From contig JALJCO010009038.1 of NCBI GenBank assembly GCA_023101725.1, forward strand, positions 186,001 through 250,000: DNA of 64,000 nt, written 5' to 3'. Both the position numbers and the translations under genes were made by a program. Under the pieces are notes generated by a model. The model made no database searches. It was not told where the DNA came from and worked only from the letters and a program-made list of their open reading frames with translations. The stretch is from Atherinomorus stipes (taxonomy: Eukaryota > Chordata > Actinopteri > Atheriniformes > Atherinidae). Below are positions 60,228 through 64,000 of this stretch, piece by piece; within the stretch, counting starts at the first letter, position 1; each line of letters starts with the position of its first letter.

Positions 60228-63151
60228 GGGGGGGGAGGGGGGGGGGGGGGAGGGGGGGGGGGCGGGGGAAGGGGGGGGGGCGGGGGGGGGGGGGGAGGGG
60301 GGGGGGGCGGCGGGGGGGGGGGGGGGGGGCGGGGGGGCGGGGGGGAGATGGGGGGGGGGGGGGGCGACGAGAGCTCCCGCCGGGGGCGCCGGGCCCCCTT
60401 CTCCAAAAAAAAAAAAGGATCCATCAATCGAAAAGATATGACAACTAATAAACAAGGTTATTGTTTTTTTAACATAACTGTAAGTTCCTACTTACGATAT
60501 GCAATCTCCCTCCACACAAAGGATTGTTGGGTTATTTTTTCAATCCAACAGCCCAACAGCTGAGTTACTGTTGGTTAGTTTAATTAGGTTGTTTTCATTA
60601 AATTGGGTAATCTAACCCAACTTGCTGTGTTATTGTCATTGGCAGTTGAGTTATTAGCTGTTGGGTTGTAATTTCTATTATACTTTGTTGGGTCATTTCG
60701 GACTACCCAACCTGTTGGGTTGATGTTCGCACATGCGCGACCAACGGTAACGTTACCCCCACTCATTCGACCCTCACAGTTGCTAGCAGTGCCAGGACGC
60801 TAGATGGGCAAGTCTCGCTATGGCCTGGCTAAATCCCGCAAGGTTATTGTAGTAACCGTGTATGTTGGTCATACGAATGGTTTAATGTAATATGATCATG
60901 TGTAGCAGCAGTTAGCAATAGTTGTGGGTAACGTATGTTAAAGTTATCTACACCCAACTAATTGAGTAGAAAGGGGGAGTGGGTAGCCTAGTGGCAATGT
61001 CACGGGCCTTTGCACAGCAGACCTGGACTTGAGTCCCCAACACAGCACTCAGGTGAAGCACCAAGGACCCCTGAGTAAGGTCCTCAACCCCCACCAACTG
61101 CTTCCTGGGCGCTGTAATTGGCTGCCCACTGCTCTCAGGTTCAACCTGAGAAGGGTTAAATGCAGAGAATGAATTTCCGAATTGGCACTCTAATTGGGAT
61201 TAAAGTATATTATTTTTATTATTATTATTATTAGAAAGAAACCAGCAGTGTAGTCAAATTGAGCCTATGGTTGGGTTATATGAACAACCCAACTGTTGGT
61301 TTAAGGAAACCAACCCAACTTGTTGAGGCGAAATAACCTAGCATGTGTTCTGTCCAATATTTAACCAGTGTTGGGTTGAAAAATAACCCATATTGGGTTC
61401 TTTTTAACCCAACATTTTTAAGTGTGTGTATATCATATCTATCCACTGCACAACTAAAATCATGTAGTTTGTTGTGAAAATGTTGTGTTAAAGGAATTTC
61501 AGAATAAAGCAATTTTCATAAATATTAATGGGTCTGATATCTATGTTTGGCCAATTTTAGTATTTTAGATAGATTTACAATTGATCTTTATTGATGTAAA
61601 GTTACACCCCTAGTAGGTCGATGGGTTATTGGGTTGGGCAGTGGTTTTATTGGTAGGTTGATTGGTTGTTTGTCTTTAAGTTAGGAATGCTGTTAGGGTG
61701 AAGGTAGATAAATTTTAGGGTTTGTCTACGTGTTTATAAGTGAGAAAGTTGGTAAATTAGGTGGTGGTAACAGGGAAAGTGAGTAGATTATGTTATCAGT
61801 TTAGGTTCTGATAGTTTTAAGGTTACCTAAAACCATCTACCTATTAGGGGTGTAACATTGCATCGATGTATCAATCATAAATCAATCTATAATACCAAAA
61901 TCAGCCAAAAATTTACATCAAACCCACTAATATTTATGAAAATGGCTTTATTTTGAAATTCCTTGCGAAGCATTTTCACAACAAAATGCATGTTTATAGT
62001 TCCTTAACCTACCTGTAGAGAAGATCTGTTGTAGGAGAGGATGGCGAGGTTAGAGGGAGGTTGTGTATATTAAGTTAGGATAAGTCAGTAGGATGTTTAA
62101 GTTTGCAGGTTAAGTTGTGTGGTGAGGTTATGGACTTCATGTTGTGTGAATTAGATGCTATTTAAGTGAGTATTATAGCTAGGAAAGTAGGTTAGGGACA
62201 TTGTTAAGGTTAGGTACAGTATTTAGATTAGTAGGCCAAGCAAAGTATGTTGCTGTGAAAGTTCAGTAGAAAATCTGACATTGGAAAGTGTCAGATTCTG
62301 TCAGCAGTGGCAGAAAATAACATGCAATGAGAATAAAAACGTGACAAAATCATAACGTCAGCAATTTCCCTCTGTTTAATAATTTATCACTTAATCGAAG
62401 TAAATTATAATTAGAAGTTAAATGTATTGATATAAAATACATGGTGAACAATATCTACAAATGGCTGAAATTTCAAGATGTTTAGAGCATTTTATTCAAA
62501 TTAGGAAACAAAATTCCATAAAGATGTGTAGTGTGGTAGCATTATCTGGCTATTTAGGAATAAATAAGTTGAAATTACAAGTGCATTATTATGTGCGATA
62601 AAATAATACAATCAGGTGTAGACATGGTTGACCATAAAGACTGAGGTGGTCATTACTGTTTGTCTTACATAGTAATGAATAAGTTAAACTAATATGAATA
62701 AAATAAAGGTTCCATTCCACAGTGGTGCTAGAATTCACTCCATGAAAGTACGGGTTTATTTTTTCCATTGTAATAAGTATCTTTGTCAATATTATGTCCA
62801 GGTGTTTTATTATTTATAGATCATGGTAAATATTCTGTTATTGGAGGCTCCATTATGAAAAACGCTGACTTGGCTCTTGTGTTTCCAGTGTTTCGTGGGG
62901 CTCCGGAAGCCCACACTGTGTTCCTGCGGCCCAAACGGGCCAACCAGTTCCTGGTGGAGGAGATCCTGCAGGGCAACCTGGAGAGGGAGTGCTACGAGGA
63001 GCTCTGCAGCTACGAGGAAGCACGAGAAGTGTTTGAAAACGACGACAGGACGGTGGGTCCAAAACGAGCCCGGTGATGATGCAGGGAAATCAAACTAAAT
63101 TCTAACTGCTGTTTGCTTGTCTGCAGGTCGCTTTCTGGACTGTTTATTATG
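56848..63151 (+). CDS. proz: Protein Z-like gene, 5' part (exons 1-3), continues beyond the window
   Basis: Exons seen: 56848-56929 (signal peptide with [14 protein letters not shown]), 62889-63052 (propeptide ending RPKR, then Gla domain [21 protein letters not shown]), 63127-63151 (VAFWTVYY). Phases 1, 0 and 1 match the family. The extra residue before the first Glu pair and [20 protein letters not shown] resemble protein Z (LEKECYEEIC in human). The position just downstream of f10 agrees with the vertebrate F7-F10-PROZ order. Protein Z is a non-proteolytic cofactor that helps its serpin partner inactivate factor Xa. EGF and protease-like exons should lie right of 64000, so catalytic-residue loss cannot be checked here. 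Two in-frame ATGs exist in exon 1 (56848 and 56863); the second gives a signal peptide of more usual length. Intron 1 is about 6 kb and contains a poly-G tract. A further F10/F7-like paralogue is the alternative. Confidence 0.75.
57614..57953. mobile_element. MITE with perfect 16-bp ends ATGCTGCGTTCCATTT
   Basis: atgctgcgttccattt at 57613-57628 and aaatggaacgcagcat at 57938-57953 are exact inverted copies, with TA next to each end. Internal blocks (cttggaagt / cttcccag) extend the pairing. It lies in proz intron 1. Confidence 0.75.
58080..60400. other. Poly-G tract of about 2.3 kb, probable assembly artefact
   Basis: Almost uninterrupted G, with runs over 50, scattered single A or T, two poly-C patches and one poly-A patch. 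The apparent Gly- or Pro-rich open frames on both strands (up to 793 codons) are consequences of composition. It contains two gctcccgccggg-type motifs (about 58611 and 60372). It is not supportable as coding. Confidence 0.75.
60510..61432. mobile_element. MITE with TTGGGTT-rich ends, carrying a SINE
   Basis: Left end ccacacaaaggattgttggg and right end aacccaacatttttaagtgt are imperfect inverted repeats. The flanking 150 bases on each side are dense in ttgggtt/aacccaa motifs. The family B SINE at 60981-61205 interrupts it. Confidence 0.55.
60981..61205 (+). repeat. tRNA-derived SINE, family B, plus-strand copy
   Basis: gggtagcctagtggcaatgt (box A-like), ggacttgagtcccc (box B-like), acccctgagtaaggtcctca and the tail (tta)n match the minus-strand copy at 25141-25360. 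Confidence 0.7.
61433..61612. mobile_element. hAT-like element end (right end)
   Basis: The end gttacacccctagta and the inner ttttcataaatattaatggg are the reverse complement of 61846-62005. This is a solo right end with no left partner in place. Confidence 0.5.
61846..62005. mobile_element. hAT-like element end (left end)
   Basis: It starts with taggggtgtaacattgcatc and runs as the inverted counterpart of 61433-61612. The two ends point away from each other across about 235 bases. Confidence 0.5.
62006..62888. other. 3' part of proz intron 1
   Basis: AT-rich, no repeat end or coding feature recognised before the exon 2 acceptor tgtttccag. Confidence 0.35.
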
Positions 63152-63599
63152 GTGAGTTTTATCTTGAGACGCTCATAATACACGATTCTTTATGTGCTGA
63201 ATTAATGATGGAATAAATCACTATTAAATCAACACAAATATATAAAAAATACCTTCAAAGATTATATAAAAAAAACTAGTTTGTAGAAGAAAGTCAAATC
63301 ATCACAAGTGATGATTTCACAATTAAGTGAAATATGAATTAAATGTTGACTTGAATGAGCTGAATCCTCCCTGTATGTGCTCATAAAACCTGCCATGTTG
63401 TGATGCCTCTAAATGTGCCTCTTTTAGATTTCTATTCAAATTTTCCTTCAGTACACAGCCTGTCTGGTGATACTGATATGACATATTAATTTACTGTGTA
63501 GATGACATTTTAAACTTGTAAGGATTTTTCTCTGATGGATTCCAGTTGGTACCTCACCTCTCGCCTGCTGATTGCTGGGATAGACTTTAGTTTGGATAG

Positions 63600-63800
63600 A
63601 TGGATGGATGGATGAATTCCAGTTTGTATTTGTAAATAATGCTTTCTCCACTCATACTGCATTTAGTCTTGGGGTTCCACAGGGCTCTAGGTTGGGGCTC
63701 CTTCTATTCTTCTTACATGTGCTTCCTTTGGGCATCCTCAACAGGATTTATGGTGAGCATTTCCCTTGTTATACTGATGATACCCAGCACTACTTCTCTA
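63600..63800 (+). pseudogene. LINE reverse-transcriptase fragment (L2/Rex-like)
   Basis: The + strand reads SLGVPQGSRLGLLLF, then PLGILNRIYG and CYTDDTQHYFS, matching the GVPQGS and YADD motifs of non-LTR reverse transcriptases, with YADD changed to YTDD. A dead fragment in proz intron 3. Confidence 0.7.
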
Positions 63801-63804
63801 ATGA

Positions 63805-64000
63805 ACAGTCAGTCAGTCGTTTTCTATACCGCTTATCCAGTTCAGGATCAGGGGTTGCTGGAGCCTATCCCAGCTATTATCAGGTGAGAGGCGGGGTACA
63901 CCCTGGACAGGTTGCCAGTCTGTCGCAGGGCCAACACAGAGAGACAGACAACCACGCACACTCAAATTCATTCCTAGGGACAATTTAGTGACCAATTAAC
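63805..64000. repeat. Dispersed fish repeat (possible LINE 3' tail), runs off the window
   Basis: cgttttctataccgcttatc, gagcctatcccagct, gcggggtacaccctggacag and gtcgcagggccaacacagag are a sequence block I recognise as highly repeated in fish genomes. It directly follows the reverse-transcriptase fragment. Confidence 0.55.

Noticed and set aside
58074..60455. Very long Pro- or Gly-rich open frames (up to 793 codons) on both strands
   Set aside because: They arise in all frames from poly-G or poly-C composition and have no domain, codon bias or start context; the tract itself is suspect.

Overview
The window is nuclear DNA from a vertebrate, almost certainly a teleost fish. It holds small phase-matched exons with GT/AG borders in kilobase introns, and it is crowded with fish-type DNA transposons (Tc1, hAT, TTAA-flanked MITEs), tRNA-derived SINEs and LINE scraps. 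No prokaryotic, organellar or viral gene was recognised.

The backbone is a head-to-tail cluster of four vitamin-K-dependent clotting-factor genes, all on the + strand: (1) a factor VII-like protease gene, 1636-18207; (2) a second factor VII-like gene, 21155-30213, whose catalytic serine codon is Asp, so it resembles the inhibitory f7i type of fish; (3) factor X (f10), 41212-54197; (4) the 5' part of a protein Z-like gene (proz), from 56848 past the right edge. The F7-F10-PROZ order matches the conserved vertebrate order. Each gene has the family layout: signal peptide, propeptide plus Gla domain, a 25-nt aromatic-stack exon, EGF1, EGF2, activation region, and trypsin-like domain. Exon phases (1,0,1,1,1,0,1) were checked by arithmetic. 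The open frames total 451 aa for gene 2 and 501 aa for gene 3. Gene 1 is exactly one base short of a 447-aa frame, because of a G-run in its activation exon.

By inference from family knowledge the proteins are liver-secreted and bind membranes through Gla residues. Gene 1 would start the extrinsic pathway with tissue factor, gene 3 would convert prothrombin, gene 2 would be a non-catalytic competitor, and gene 4 a cofactor for inhibiting factor Xa.

Introns and spacers are mostly repeats. Gene 1 intron 3 holds a nested stack: a 3.0-kb hAT-type element with intact 8-bp target duplications, containing a SINE and a Tc1 copy that is itself split by a TTAA-flanked MITE. Two stretches look like poor assembly rather than biology: a nearly C-free tract (about 9360-9760) and a 2.3-kb poly-G tract (about 58080-60400) in proz intron 1. 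The long open frames in the latter are not genes.

The strongest points for follow-up are the Ser-to-Asp pseudoprotease, the one-base break in gene 1, an intron splitting the f10 catalytic domain, the absence of a visible basic light/heavy-chain processing site in f10, and the dated transposon nests.
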